Positions 1-6,039 of a stretch of 6,039 nucleotides of DNA are shown one piece after another. Where the stretch lies: contig CAPQQE010000040.1 in NCBI GenBank assembly GCA_948687865.1, forward strand, positions 4,623-10,661, written 5' to 3'. Made by a program: the position numbers and the translations under genes. Each line of letters begins with the position of its first letter. Position 1 is the first letter of the stretch. The DNA comes from an uncultured Bacilli bacterium (GTDB lineage: Bacteria; Bacillota_I; Bacilli_A; RF39; UBA660). The notes under the pieces were generated by a model. It was not told the DNA's origin. It made no database searches and was given only the letters and a program-made list of their open reading frames with translations.

Positions 1-2
1 TC

Positions 3-491
3 TTTTTTGAAGATGTTTTTTCAAAAATCATTAAATGGATGGACTTGCATGAAGAAGTAGGAATGGTTATTCCATATATTACTGATGAAAAAGGAAACAA
101 ACAAGAAGTATATAGAAGAGAATTAACCATATTTGATATGTTCAATCGAATGATTCTAAAAGGATTTTTTAAAAGGCGCGCAGATAAACATCTCATGAAA
201 AATATGGATTTCTCCCAACCATTTCAAGTTCCGTTTGGGCAAGGATCTTTCTTAGTTGTTAGATCGGATTTATTTAAGGATTTGGGAGGGTTTGATGAAA
301 ATTTTTTTATGTACTGCGAAGACGCTGATTTATGCAAAAGAGTAAATCAAGTTTCGAAATTGATGTATTTTCCCGATGCTAAAGTAATTCATAAATGGAA
401 AAAAGGATCACACCATAGTAAAAAACTTTTTAAATATCATTTACAAAGCACCAAGTATTATTTTAAAAAATGGGGACTGAAATTTTTTTAA
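3..491 (+). CDS. GT2-family glycosyltransferase, C-terminal part (rhamnosyltransferase-like)
   Basis: This is the 3' part of a gene whose start lies before the window. The frame is open from base 3 (reading FFEDVFSKIIKW) into the Met at 39, so that Met is internal and not the start. It probably transfers a sugar from a nucleotide donor to a lipid-linked acceptor at the cytoplasmic face of the membrane. Visible motifs: GQGSFLVVR (about 237-263), GGFDENFFMY (285-314) and EDADLCKR (318-341), the acceptor-side/catalytic ED region of GT2 enzymes. A tail follows with HHSKK and a YYFKKWG ending. This FFMY-x-ED-x-DLCKR plus KWG-tail pattern is what I associate with WbbL-like rhamnosyltransferases, so rhamnose is an inference. 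The N-terminal nucleotide-binding half with the DxD motif is outside the window. The family is clear; the donor and acceptor are not. Confidence 0.9.
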   Translation, partial: FFEDVFSKIIKWMDLHEEVGMVIPYITDEKGNKQEVYRRELTIFDMFNRMILKGFFKRRADKHLMKNMDFSQPFQVPFGQGSFLVVRSDLFKDLGGFDENFFMYCEDADLCKRVNQVSKLMYFPDAKVIHKWKKGSHHSKKLFKYHLQSTKYYFKKWGLKFF

Positions 492-530
492 TTGTATTGG
501 ATTGATCTATAATTTAATACAATGATCAAT
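491..530 (+). promoter_or_regulatory. Intergenic RNA hairpin with alternative stem after the first gene
   Basis: Bases 491-498 (ATTGTATT) are perfectly complementary to 516-523 (AATACAAT). As RNA the stem extends to 14 pairs, 491-504 with 510-523, including three G-U pairs and a five-base loop. A competing stem pairs 501-507 (ATTGATC) with 524-530 (GATCAAT), so the two folds exclude each other. It starts on the last base of the preceding stop codon and has no T-run after it, so it is not a standard terminator. A perfect TATAAT lies at 508-513, but no good -35 box sits 15-19 bases upstream. It may be an mRNA-stability or processing element, a weak promoter, or chance in AT-rich DNA. Confidence 0.35.
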
Positions 531-554
531 GAAAAGATAGAAATTAATTTTTAT

Positions 555-560
555 GGAGGA
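555..560 (+). promoter_or_regulatory. Ribosome binding site deciding the WbsX start
   Basis: GGAGGA lies four bases before the ATG at 564. The in-frame ATG at 522 has no Shine-Dalgarno sequence and its upstream bases form the hairpin at 491-523, so 564 is preferred. The protein then begins MKVIAMHLPQYH, the usual family N-terminus. Confidence 0.8.
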
Positions 561-563
561 AAA

Positions 564-1622
564 ATGAAAGTAATAGCAATGCATTTACCACAGTATCATA
601 GTATTCCCGAGAATGATAAATGGTGGGGAAAGGGTTTTACCGATTGGAATAATGTAAAGAAAGCAAAGCCACTGTTTAAAGGTCATCAACAACCTTTAAT
701 TCCTCTAGATGATAATTATTACAATATGATGGATATTGAAACATTAACTTATCAATCTAGTTTAGCAAAAAAATTTGGAATATATGGGTTTTGTTATTAT
801 CATTATTGGTTTAATGGAAAGATGTTATTAGAAAAACCATGTGAATTATTATTAAATCATCCTGAAATAGATCAAAATTTTTGTATGTGTTGGGCAAATG
901 AAACTTGGTCAAGAACTTGGGATGGGAAAGATAATGATATATTAATTAAACAAGAATTTGGAGGGGTAGATGATTGGAGAGATCATATAAATTATTTGCT
1001 ACAATTTTTTAAAGATAGTCGATATATAAAAATAAATAATCGCCCAGTAATGTTTTTTTATTCATGTTCTAGAATTGATAATTTTAATGAGATGATTGCT
1101 TATTGGGATCAAGTTTTAAATAATGAAGGCATAGAGAATATATATGTAGTAGAATTTATTAATTCTTTTAATAATGGAAAACATAATATTAATTCTGATG
1201 TATTAGTAGAATTTGAACCACATTGTGCTTTACGCTATAATGTTTCAAATTTTACTAAAGCTAAACGAATTGCTTTCAAAAAAATGGGATGGACTGAGTT
1301 ATTATCATACGATGATGTATGGGAAAAAATATTAAATAATAAAGAAACATATAATGGAAAAAAGCTTTGGCGTGGTGCGTTTGTTTCTTTTGATAATAGT
1401 CCTAGAAAAGGAAAAAAAGGAATGATTATTATAGAATCTAATCCTAAAAAGTTCGGTAAGTATTTAAAACAGCTTTGTAATGATAAAGAAAGAAATTATG
1501 TTGATGATATTGTAGTGGTAAATGCTTGGAATGAATGGGCAGAAGGCGCAATTTTAGAACCTTCTAAACAAAACGGATATGGGTACTTGGAACAGATCAA
1601 AAGGTTAGTACAAGATGAATAG
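564..1622 (+). CDS. WbsX-family glycosyltransferase / GH99-like protein
   Basis: The 352-residue product belongs to the WbsX family, found in O-antigen, capsule and exopolysaccharide clusters and related to glycoside hydrolase family 99. Motifs in order: LPQYH (8-12), WWGKGFTDWNNV (20-31), YGFCYYHYWFNGK (74-86), WANETW (110-115), EFEPHCALR (216-224), FVSFDNSPRKG (273-283) and NAWNEWAEGAILEP (320-333). Glu324 and Glu327 sit three apart, the spacing of the catalytic acid pair in GH99 enzymes; matching them to that pair is my inference. There is no signal peptide or membrane segment, so it probably acts in the cytoplasm, on a lipid-linked repeat unit or as a sugar transferase. Its true reaction is unproven even for the family. 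The start at 564 is chosen over 522 because GGAGGA precedes it. The end overlaps the next gene by eight bases, indicating translational coupling. The length suits a complete single-domain member. An alternative family is not apparent. Confidence 0.9.
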   Translation: MKVIAMHLPQYHSIPENDKWWGKGFTDWNNVKKAKPLFKGHQQPLIPLDDNYYNMMDIETLTYQSSLAKKFGIYGFCYYHYWFNGKMLLEKPCELLLNHPEIDQNFCMCWANETWSRTWDGKDNDILIKQEFGGVDDWRDHINYLLQFFKDSRYIKINNRPVMFFYSCSRIDNFNEMIAYWDQVLNNEGIENIYVVEFINSFNNGKHNINSDVLVEFEPHCALRYNVSNFTKAKRIAFKKMGWTELLSYDDVWEKILNNKETYNGKKLWRGAFVSFDNSPRKGKKGMIIIESNPKKFGKYLKQLCNDKERNYVDDIVVVNAWNEWAEGAILEPSKQNGYGYLEQIKRLVQDE

Positions 1623-2493
1623 CAAAGTATGTGTATTAATGTCGACTTATAACGGCGAAAAATATGTAAAAAGACAAATAGAAACGCTTCTTTATCAAAA
1701 AGAAGTTGATATTAGTATAGTGATACGTGATGATGGTTCTAGTGATTCTACTGTTGATGTAATTAAAAAAATAGAATCTCCAAGAATAACAATTATTGAA
1801 GGAGAAAATTTAGGATTTGCTCAAAGCTTTTGGAACATTTTAAAAATAGTAGATGGGTATGATTATTATGCTTTTTGTGATCAAGATGATATATGGTGTA
1901 ATAATAAATTAATAGAAGCAATAAAAAAGATAAGAGATTATAATATGCCCGCTTTATACACTAGTGATGTAATAGCTGTAGATTCAAAAGAGAATATCAT
2001 GAAAAAAAATGCATTTGGAGTACAGGGAGTAATTAATTATAAAGAATCTTTAATTAAAAGTATACTTCCAGGATGCACATTTGTTTTTAATAAGCAATTA
2101 AAAAAAGAATTATGTAAATATGATGGATATCTTATCTCCCATGATTGGATAACTTATGCAATTGCTAATTTGTTGGGAATTGTAATATTTGATAGAAATT
2201 CTTATATATATTATAGAATCCATGATAATAATACAATAGGGATAAATAATAAAATGACAGCTTTTAAAAGAAAAATAAAAAGATTTTTTTGCTCGGATAT
2301 GAGAAATACAAGGAGTAAAGTTGTCATGAATATTTACAGAATATATGGTGAAAAGCTAGATTTGGAGGAACAAAAAATATGTTATTTATTAGGAAATTGT
2401 TCGAAAAAATATAAATATACTATTCGATTATTGAAATATAAAGAATATAGAAATATTGACTTTTTACTTATGCTTTTTCTTAGGAGGATTTGA
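1615..2493 (+). CDS. GT2-family glycosyltransferase
   Basis: The 292-residue product is a complete GT2 (GT-A fold) enzyme, expected to transfer a sugar from a nucleotide donor to the growing lipid-linked repeat unit in the cytoplasm. The N-terminus VLMSTYNGEKYVKRQIETLL (7-26) is the classic start of the fold. RDDGSSDST (38-46) binds the nucleotide, and the metal-binding acidic motif appears as CDQDDIW (88-94). PGCTFVFN (152-159) and HDW (176-178) mark the acceptor/catalytic half, followed by YRIHDNNTIG (200-209). The CDQDDIW plus HDW pattern resembles RfbF/RgpB-type rhamnosyltransferases, so rhamnose or a similar sugar is plausible but inferred. The last 80 residues are basic and lack a membrane segment. 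The ATG lies inside the end of the WbsX gene (ATGAATAG), with only a weak AAGG upstream, so translation probably depends on coupling. The stop is two bases before the next start. Confidence 0.92.
   Translation: MNSKVCVLMSTYNGEKYVKRQIETLLYQKEVDISIVIRDDGSSDSTVDVIKKIESPRITIIEGENLGFAQSFWNILKIVDGYDYYAFCDQDDIWCNNKLIEAIKKIRDYNMPALYTSDVIAVDSKENIMKKNAFGVQGVINYKESLIKSILPGCTFVFNKQLKKELCKYDGYLISHDWITYAIANLLGIVIFDRNSYIYYRIHDNNTIGINNKMTAFKRKIKRFFCSDMRNTRSKVVMNIYRIYGEKLDLEEQKICYLLGNCSKKYKYTIRLLKYKEYRNIDFLLMLFLRRI
2482..2487 (+). promoter_or_regulatory. Ribosome binding site deciding the polymerase start
   Basis: AGGAGG sits inside the last codons of the preceding GT2 gene, eight bases before the ATG at 2496. 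The in-frame TTG at 2490 would leave only two bases of spacing, so ATG 2496 is the start. Confidence 0.85.
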
Positions 2494-2495
2494 TA

Positions 2496-3713
2496 ATGGC
2501 TTTGATTATATCAAGCATCAAATATATGTGCATTTTTATGGTTTCTATTTTCTTTTTTAAACAATCAGAAAAAGAACTTGATTTGTATAATCCAAATGTA
2601 AAAATAAAAAAATATACTATTTCAAAAAGAAAATTATATGGATTCTTTTTTGCGTTAATTGGAATGTTAGTCATTAGTATTTTTGCAGGTATAAGAGCAA
2701 ATGATGTTGGTACTGATACTAATGGGTATCCAGTTACTTTTATGAGACTAGCCCGATCAAGTAGTTCGTTACACAATTTATTAACTATTAATTCCGATTT
2801 ATCAAATGAACCATTGGGAGCTATTTTAGTATATTTGTGTTCATTATTTACAGATAAAACTTGGCTACTTTTATTTTTTTATCAATTTTTAACAATTATA
2901 CCGATTTTTTTATCTGCCTATGAAATGAAAGATAAGTTATCAATATCAAATGTAATGATTGTCTATTGCTTAATGTTTTTCAATAATTCATTAAATATGA
3001 TGAGACAAAGTGTAGTGTGTGCATTGATATTGTATGCATTTGTATTGGTGATAAATAATAAATCTAAACTGAGGATTTTAATTATTTTATTAATATCAAT
3101 TGCTTTTCATAGATCGTCGATTTATGGGATTATATTAGTATTGGCGTCGTATTATGCATTAAGTATTGGAAATAGAAAACTGAAATACATAGTATATATA
3201 CTTATCATTTTATTTCCTGCAATTATTCCGCAAATAGCAAATATAGTTGCTAAAATTACAGCAGATGAACATATATTATTTTATTTTAAGGTCTTTATCG
3301 AAGGGACAGCTAAAATGGATTGGTTTGTGAATCCATTATCATCTTACTCTATAATATATATATTGGTCTCTTTATGCTATTTACTGATGCCTATTCTATT
3401 TAATACACATTTATTTCAGTACTTTAAAAGATTAAATACACATAATAAAAGTTCGGTGTTAAAAAATAAAATAGAAACAATGAATCTAATAGGTTTTTTA
3501 ATTTATTTGGTTATTTTATTTTCCATAAAAACAATGTATGGGATTCGTTTTTCTATATTTTTTGATTATTTATATATGATTTCTATTCCTTTAAGCGTAA
3601 GGCGAAATAAAACATATCAAAATATAATGATATTTCTTTTATGGATATGTTGGGTTATTTGGATAATAAGAATGGGGTGGAGTGGTTCAGAAATCTATCA
3701 TACTTTTTTTTGA
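2496..3713 (+). CDS. EpsG-family polysaccharide polymerase (Wzy-like), multi-pass membrane protein
   Basis: The 405-residue product is very hydrophobic, with roughly ten membrane segments. The clearer ones are near residues 3-21, 48-66, 107-118, 122-140, 152-162, 172-187, 192-205, 208-222, 231-252, 283-302, 330-344, 353-366 and 376-391, but some may be half-helices. The signature GIRANDVGTDTNGY (65-78), just after the second membrane segment, is typical of EpsG proteins, as are NNSLNMMRQSVVCAL (163-177) and AFHRSSI (203-209). Family members are thought to polymerise flipped, lipid-linked repeat units on the outer face of the membrane, the role of Wzy in the Wzx/Wzy pathway. Its position among glycosyltransferases fits that role. 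Residues 22-47 are charged and likely form a cytoplasmic loop. It starts two bases after the preceding stop. The alternative, an EpsG-like protein with another role in export, is less likely. Confidence 0.88.
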   Translation: MALIISSIKYMCIFMVSIFFFKQSEKELDLYNPNVKIKKYTISKRKLYGFFFALIGMLVISIFAGIRANDVGTDTNGYPVTFMRLARSSSSLHNLLTINSDLSNEPLGAILVYLCSLFTDKTWLLLFFYQFLTIIPIFLSAYEMKDKLSISNVMIVYCLMFFNNSLNMMRQSVVCALILYAFVLVINNKSKLRILIILLISIAFHRSSIYGIILVLASYYALSIGNRKLKYIVYILIILFPAIIPQIANIVAKITADEHILFYFKVFIEGTAKMDWFVNPLSSYSIIYILVSLCYLLMPILFNTHLFQYFKRLNTHNKSSVLKNKIETMNLIGFLIYLVILFSIKTMYGIRFSIFFDYLYMISIPLSVRRNKTYQNIMIFLLWICWVIWIIRMGWSGSEIYHTFF

Positions 3714-3714
3714 A

Positions 3715-3723
3715 AGGAAGGAG
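3715..3723 (+). promoter_or_regulatory. Ribosome binding site deciding the third GT2 start
   Basis: AGGAAGGAG immediately follows the polymerase stop and lies four bases before the ATG at 3728. The frame is also open back to an ATG at 3641, but that lies inside the polymerase gene and would add 29 residues before the GT2 fold. The start at 3728 is therefore chosen. Confidence 0.85.
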
Positions 3724-3727
3724 ACTT

Positions 3728-4774
3728 ATGAAAAAGAAAAATGGATTAGTTAGCATTATTATTCCTTTTTATAATACAGATATCAAGTTATTCAAAAACT
3801 GCATTGAAACAGTGATAAGCCAAGATTATAGTAACAAAGAGATTATAATTATTGATGATGGAAGTAAGGAGGAATATGCTAGAGAATTAGATTATCTCTC
3901 ATCTCATGAGAATGGAGTGAGAGTAATACATCAAAAAAATGCTGGAGAAGGGGCAGCACGAAATGCTGGAATTAAAGCCTCAAAGGGTGAATATGTAGTA
4001 TTTGTGGATTCCGATGATGGCTTATCATCAGGATGGATTACTTACTCAGTGACTTTATTAGAAAAATATAATGCTGATATTGTAACAGGAGAAGTAGTTA
4101 GAGTGCATGAAATACCAAAAAAACAAATTGTACAAAAAAAGATAGAAGAATGCTATGTATCAGTAGAAAAAGTTTGGCAATTGCAAAAGGATTTTTTTTA
4201 TTTTAAATCATCATTTATTAATAATTTAAATGTTTTAGATCCAGGTGTTTGTTCTAAACTTATACGTAAAAAGTGTATAAAAGATCTAAGTTTTCCAATT
4301 GGAATAAAACTGAGTTCGGATCAGGTTTTTAACCATGAAATGATTAAAAGATCAAATGGAGTGATTATAACTAATAGGGTATCGTATTATTATGTGATGA
4401 ATGAAAATTCAATTTCTCATATATATCAACCTAAAGCGATAGATTATATGATGAAATCTATGTCTTTGATTAAACCAAATGTGTTTGATAAATCAGATTG
4501 TAAACAAGCTTTTTCATATAGGGTTTTAGCAGAGATGACCGAAGCGATTCAATATGCGTATTTTTCCGATAAAGGTAATATTTCTTTTATTAATAAAATA
4601 AAAGGAGTTCGATATGCTTCATATCATGATGAATTCAGATCGGCAATTCAACAAATGAATATTAATTTTCTCCCTAATAAAAGTTGGAAATTAAAAGCAT
4701 TTTTATTAAAGAATCATCTATGTATTATATTTGTCGTTTTAAAGTTAATATCGGATAAAATGGAGAGTAATTAA
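3728..4774 (+). CDS. GT2-family glycosyltransferase
   Basis: The 348-residue product is a complete GT2 enzyme. The fold opens with LVSIIIPFYNTD (7-18), then ISQDYSNKEIIIIDDGS (30-46) with the nucleotide-binding DDGS. QKNAGEGAARNAGI (69-82) and the metal-binding VDSDD (93-97) follow. LSSDQVFNHEM (195-205) takes the place of the usual GEDxxF acceptor/catalytic segment; Asp198 is the likely catalytic base. YYYVMNENSIS (220-230) matches the family's Y-x-x-R/N-x-x-S-I tail. The C-terminal 100 residues are basic and end in a hydrophobic patch (LCIIFVVLKLI, 331-341) that could associate with the membrane. It probably adds one sugar to the lipid-linked repeat unit; the sugar cannot be told. It differs from the GT2 gene at 1615 in layout, so it is not a recent duplicate. 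It begins 14 bases after the polymerase gene, and its stop shares one base with the next start (TAATG). Confidence 0.92.
   Translation: MKKKNGLVSIIIPFYNTDIKLFKNCIETVISQDYSNKEIIIIDDGSKEEYARELDYLSSHENGVRVIHQKNAGEGAARNAGIKASKGEYVVFVDSDDGLSSGWITYSVTLLEKYNADIVTGEVVRVHEIPKKQIVQKKIEECYVSVEKVWQLQKDFFYFKSSFINNLNVLDPGVCSKLIRKKCIKDLSFPIGIKLSSDQVFNHEMIKRSNGVIITNRVSYYYVMNENSISHIYQPKAIDYMMKSMSLIKPNVFDKSDCKQAFSYRVLAEMTEAIQYAYFSDKGNISFINKIKGVRYASYHDEFRSAIQQMNINFLPNKSWKLKAFLLKNHLCIIFVVLKLISDKMESN
4762..4765 (+). promoter_or_regulatory. Ribosome binding site for the frameshifted acyltransferase
   Basis: GGAG lies eight bases before the ATG at 4774, within the last codons of the preceding gene. It supports 4774 as the real start of the acyltransferase, rather than the internal ATG at 4926, which has no comparable site. 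Confidence 0.7.
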
Positions 4775-5456
4775 TGTCTATAAAAAAAGATAAGAAAAAT
4801 TGTAAAAAAGAACGTTTTGATTCAGAAACATATATAAATTATTTGCGATCTATCGGAGTAAAATTGGGGAAGGGACAGAAATTTTTATCCGGAAACTATT
4901 TTTTATTGATGAGTCAAGACCATATATGATTACTATTGGTAATAATGTAAAATTAACAAGAGGCGTATCAATTTTAACTCATGGTTTTGATTGGTGTGTT
5001 TTAAAAGGTAAATATGGTGATGTACTTGGATCGGCAGGACAAGTAACTGTTGGAAATAATGTTTTTATAGGAACACAATCTACTTTGTTAAAAGGGATAA
5101 CGATAGGAAATAATGTAATTATAGGCGCTAATTCATTAGTAAATAAAAATATTCCCGATAATTGTGTTGCTGCGGGAAATCCTTGTAGAGTTATTATGAA
5201 TTTGGAAGAATATTATGAAAAAAGAAAATCGGAACAAGTAAGAGAAGCTCAAGAATTAGTTAAATGTTATAGAGATCCAAATGAAAATAATCTCCATGAA
5301 TTTTTTCTTCTTTATACAGATTCAGTTGATGATTTAAAAAAATGCAATATAAATTTATTATCTATACAAGGTAATAAAGAAGAAAGTATAGAAAAACTTC
5401 AATCGAATAAAAAGAAGTTTTTAAATTTTAAAAATTTTTTAGAAAGTGTATTTTAA
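4774..5456 (+). pseudogene. Hexapeptide-repeat O-acyltransferase, frameshifted near 4860-4863
   Basis: The reading frame starts at ATG 4774 and runs MSIKKDKKNC... to SETYINYLRSIGVK, then turns to nonsense and stops at 4927-4929. From about 4860 the -1 frame continues the protein: IGEGTEIFIRKLFFIDESRP, then MITIGNNV. One extra A in the AAAA run at 4860-4863 would join them into 227 residues. The product resembles maltose/galactoside-type acetyltransferases with a left-handed beta-helix: repeats ITIGNNV, VTVGNNVFIG, ITIGNNVIIGANS and the AAGNPCRVI cap. His70 of the joined protein (in THGFDW) is the plausible catalytic base. It would move an acyl group, probably acetyl from acetyl-CoA, onto a sugar of the repeat unit. 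A charged tail of about 85 residues follows the helix. The -1 frame has no ATG, GTG or TTG between its last stop (4818-4820) and ATG 4926, so only a 176-residue form lacking 51 residues could start there. A sequencing error, a real mutation or reversible slippage could explain the break. Confidence 0.85.
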
Positions 5457-5457
5457 G

Positions 5458-5464
5458 AGAGGAG
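5458..5464 (+). promoter_or_regulatory. Ribosome binding site for the OCH1-like gene
   Basis: AGAGGAG lies nine bases before ATG 5474, directly after the acyltransferase stop. It fixes the start of a gene whose end is outside the window. Confidence 0.8.
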
Positions 5465-5473
5465 ATAAAATAT

Positions 5474-6039
5474 ATGATTCCTAAGATTATTCATTATTGT
5501 TGGTTTGGTGGGAATCCTTTACCTGAAGATGCGAAAAAATGTATCAATTCATGGAAAAAATATTTTCCTGATTATGAAATAAAAGAATGGAATGAATCAA
5601 ATTACGACTTTAATAAATGTGAATATATAAAAGAAGCGTATAAAAGAAAGAAATGGGCTTTTGTTTCAGATTATGCAAGATTCGATATTTTATATCAATA
5701 CGGTGGAATATATTTTGATACCGATGTCGAAGTAATAAGAGATATGCGCGATATATTAAAATTAGGCCCTTACATGGGATTAGAAAAGGGATCATTTAAA
5801 AATGTTGATTATGTGAAAATAAATTGTAATCCAATGGATAGTATTCAGGATAATAGAGTTCCAAGTGATGGAGATATTAATTTTGAAAAAGGGAAAATAA
5901 TTGCAATTGCCACAGGATTAGGATTAGCTGCAAACCCAAGAATGAGTATATTTAAAGTTATTCTCGATGAATATCAAAAAAGACATTTTATTAAAGATAA
6001 TGGTGAGAATGACTTATTTACTGTAGTATATTTTATAAC
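5474..6039 (+). CDS. OCH1-like DXD sugar transferase (GT32 type), N-terminal part
   Basis: This gene runs off the window end: 188 complete codons are present with no stop. The product starts MIPKIIHYCWFGG (1-13), the standard opening of the glycosyltransferase sugar-binding region with a DXD motif (Gly_transf_sug, related to yeast OCH1 mannosyltransferase). WNESNYD (39-45) follows, and then the core WAFVSDYARFDILYQYGG (61-78) and IYFDTDVEV (79-87), where DTD is the metal- and nucleotide-sugar-binding DXD motif. ATGLGLAANPRM (146-157) probably corresponds to the later acceptor-side segment. Bacterial members sit in capsule and exopolysaccharide clusters and transfer a hexose (donor unknown here) to the repeat unit in the cytoplasm. 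No signal peptide or membrane segment is seen. It begins 17 bases after the acyltransferase stop behind a good ribosome binding site, so it belongs to the same operon. Family members are usually around 230-260 residues, so most of the protein is here. Confidence 0.92.
   Translation, partial: MIPKIIHYCWFGGNPLPEDAKKCINSWKKYFPDYEIKEWNESNYDFNKCEYIKEAYKRKKWAFVSDYARFDILYQYGGIYFDTDVEVIRDMRDILKLGPYMGLEKGSFKNVDYVKINCNPMDSIQDNRVPSDGDINFEKGKIIAIATGLGLAANPRMSIFKVILDEYQKRHFIKDNGENDLFTVVYFI

Noticed and set aside
491..523. Rho-independent terminator after the first gene
   Set aside because: The stem is AT-rich with G-U pairs, and no T-run follows on either strand in the correct position.
522..563. Upstream ATG at 522 as the WbsX start
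   Set aside because: No ribosome binding site precedes it and the 14 extra residues do not resemble the family start. GGAGGA before 564 fits better.
2480..2776. A 98-codon open frame on the - strand
   Set aside because: It lies antisense to the start of the EpsG-like polymerase, whose frame has clear family motifs here. The predicted protein has no recognisable motif, and no ribosome binding site was identified.
3641..3727. Upstream ATG at 3641 as the third GT2 start
   Set aside because: It is buried in the polymerase gene, and the extra 29 residues are out-of-frame polymerase sequence. AGGAAGGAG before 3728 marks the start.
4855..4866. Programmed -1 frameshifting as the intended design of the acyltransferase
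   Set aside because: The site is a short A-AAA-TTG with no canonical X-XXY-YYZ heptamer, and I found no clear downstream stimulatory structure by eye. Hexapeptide acyltransferases are not known to me to use frameshifting. A one-base deletion or sequence error is simpler.
4926..5160. Near-repeated DNA around GGAAATAATGT in the acyltransferase as a mobile or tandem repeat
   Set aside because: The similarity comes from the repeated IGNNV turns of the beta-helix protein, so it reflects protein structure and not an independent DNA repeat.
5610..5795. A 61-codon open frame on the - strand
   Set aside because: It is antisense to the DXD core of the OCH1-like transferase, which is clearly coding on the + strand.

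Overview
The window is a stretch of a surface-polysaccharide (exopolysaccharide or capsule) biosynthesis cluster from a very AT-rich Gram-positive bacterium. Two 360-base counts gave about 32% GC (61-420) and 29% GC (601-960). Strong GGAGG-type ribosome binding sites, tight gene packing, an EpsG-type polymerase and the glycosyltransferase mix suggest Bacillota, most likely a lactic acid bacterium or close relative. The genus cannot be fixed from this window.

All seven genes are on the + strand and look like one operon. In order: the C-terminal part of a GT2 glycosyltransferase resembling rhamnosyltransferases (3-491, start off the window); a 72-base gap holding an RNA-type hairpin; a WbsX-family (GH99-like) protein (564-1622); a second GT2 glycosyltransferase overlapping it by 8 bases (1615-2493); a multi-pass EpsG/Wzy-like polymerase starting 2 bases later (2496-3713); a third GT2 enzyme (3728-4774); a hexapeptide-repeat O-acyltransferase starting in a TAATG overlap but broken by an apparent one-base deletion near 4860-4863 (4774-5456); and the start of an OCH1-like DXD sugar transferase (5474 to the window end). 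No stretch over about 75 bases lacks a gene, and no rho-independent terminator was seen.

Together the genes fit a Wzy-dependent pathway. Cytoplasmic glycosyltransferases build a repeat unit on a lipid carrier, the acyltransferase would add an acyl group (often acetyl), and the EpsG-like membrane protein would join repeat units after export. The initiating phosphoglycosyltransferase, the flippase and nucleotide-sugar synthesis genes are not in the window. Specific sugars and linkages cannot be read from the sequence.

The most notable observation is the acyltransferase frameshift. The reading frame opened at 4774 carries a typical N-terminus, and the downstream frame carries the rest of the left-handed beta-helix, with the switch at a four-A run. 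A naive call starting at 4926 would miss the first 51 residues. The broken upstream frame ends in an ATGA overlap with that internal ATG, so a shortened protein by reinitiation is conceivable. No wholly new system is evident; this is a recognisable but strain-variable polysaccharide locus.
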